Assembly (NCBI GenBank): GCA_013398615.1
Contig: VZSR01003803.1
Coordinates: forward strand, 65,006,413 to 65,070,412
Length of the DNA stretch: 64,000 nt
Reading direction: 5' to 3'
Source: Brachypodius melanocephalos
Lineage: Eukaryota > Chordata > Aves > Passeriformes > Pycnonotidae
Position 1 is the first letter of the stretch; each line of letters begins with the position of its first letter. Below are positions 63,701 through 64,000 of the stretch, piece by piece. The position numbers and the translations under genes were made by a program. The notes below the pieces were generated by a model. It saw only the letters and a list, made by a program, of their open reading frames with translations. It had not been told where the DNA came from and made no database searches.

Positions 63701-64000
63701 GAGAAGACTCTGCTCACATGGCAACCCCACAGTGACTGTGAGCTACATCACCCTTCAGTGACAAGGGAACAAGCCACTTTTCCTGCATCACTGAGTAAGA
63801 GTGATACACCTGTAATGGACAGAAATTTCTTAATATAGATATGCAGCAAACTAACATTTAACCCCATGTAACTTCCTCATATTTCCAAAAGGTAAATCAT
63901 TCAGGAGAGCTGTTTCAAGTCTTGCTGTCACATCAGGTACCTTCAGAGTATACATATTGTTCCACTAATAGCCACTTTACATAGTCAGAGAAATGTAAAG
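60719..64000. other. Non-coding stretch to window end, no gene recognised
   Basis: About 3.3 kb. A GC-moderate shoulder (60,719-60,910) borders the minisatellite, then AT-rich sequence follows. The 89-codon plus frame at 63249-63518 is Leu-rich because the DNA is pyrimidine-rich, and has no motif. No RNA gene or transposon recognised. Confidence 0.6.

Overview
The window looks like bird nuclear DNA, most likely intergenic or deep intronic. The evidence is four 5'-truncated copies of CR1, the chicken-repeat-1 non-LTR retrotransposon that dominates avian genomes. They carry the usual hallmarks: recognisable ORF2 (reverse transcriptase) remnants and, on the intact ends, the ATTCTGTG octamer at the 3' terminus. 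The background is AT-rich, repeat density is low, no SINE was seen, and two runs of N mark scaffold gaps. The CR1 wording fits a neoavian or passerine bird, but species cannot be settled by eye.

I recognise no intact protein-coding gene, rRNA, tRNA, CRISPR array or prokaryotic-style operon. Open frames are mostly 60-140 codons, scattered over both strands, overlapping each other and without recognisable domains, which is what random eukaryotic non-coding DNA gives. The longest frames (130-183 codons) either lie on a GC-rich minisatellite with no stops in several frames, or carry no family signature.

Layout: 1-1753 single-copy, with one G-rich run. 1754-2500 minus-strand CR1. 2501-22373 mostly unremarkable, with candidate homeodomain-rich AT blocks near 8.9 kb and 10.4 kb, a small duplicated GC-rich patch at 13.1-13.2 kb, and a short folded repeat at 21.5 kb. 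22374-22998 two CR1 fragments facing each other, followed by a Gln/Pro/Ser-rich stretch at 23.05-23.49 kb. 24.2-24.7 kb A-rich. About 28.8 kb holds an exon-like segment flanked by AG and GT. 32.6-33.2 kb is GC-rich. 37.1 kb has a pure pyrimidine tract. 42.02-42.04 kb has an AP-1 site beside a perfect palindromic E-box. 43.14-43.85 kb is a CR1 ORF2 fragment interrupted by a 100-N gap. 46-50 kb has a few small tandem duplications. 56.25-56.45 kb is a 196-N gap flanked by an 11-bp direct repeat. 57.96-58.00 kb is a cluster of TAAT/ATTA sites. 60,407-60,718 is a 16-unit minisatellite of mixed 22- and 14-bp units with an 80-bp higher-order duplication.

I found no convincing new multi-gene system. 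The best leads are the two-length minisatellite, the CR1 reverse transcriptase cut by an assembly gap, the head-to-head CR1 pair, the CLEAR-type E-box with AP-1, and the repeat-flanked gap.
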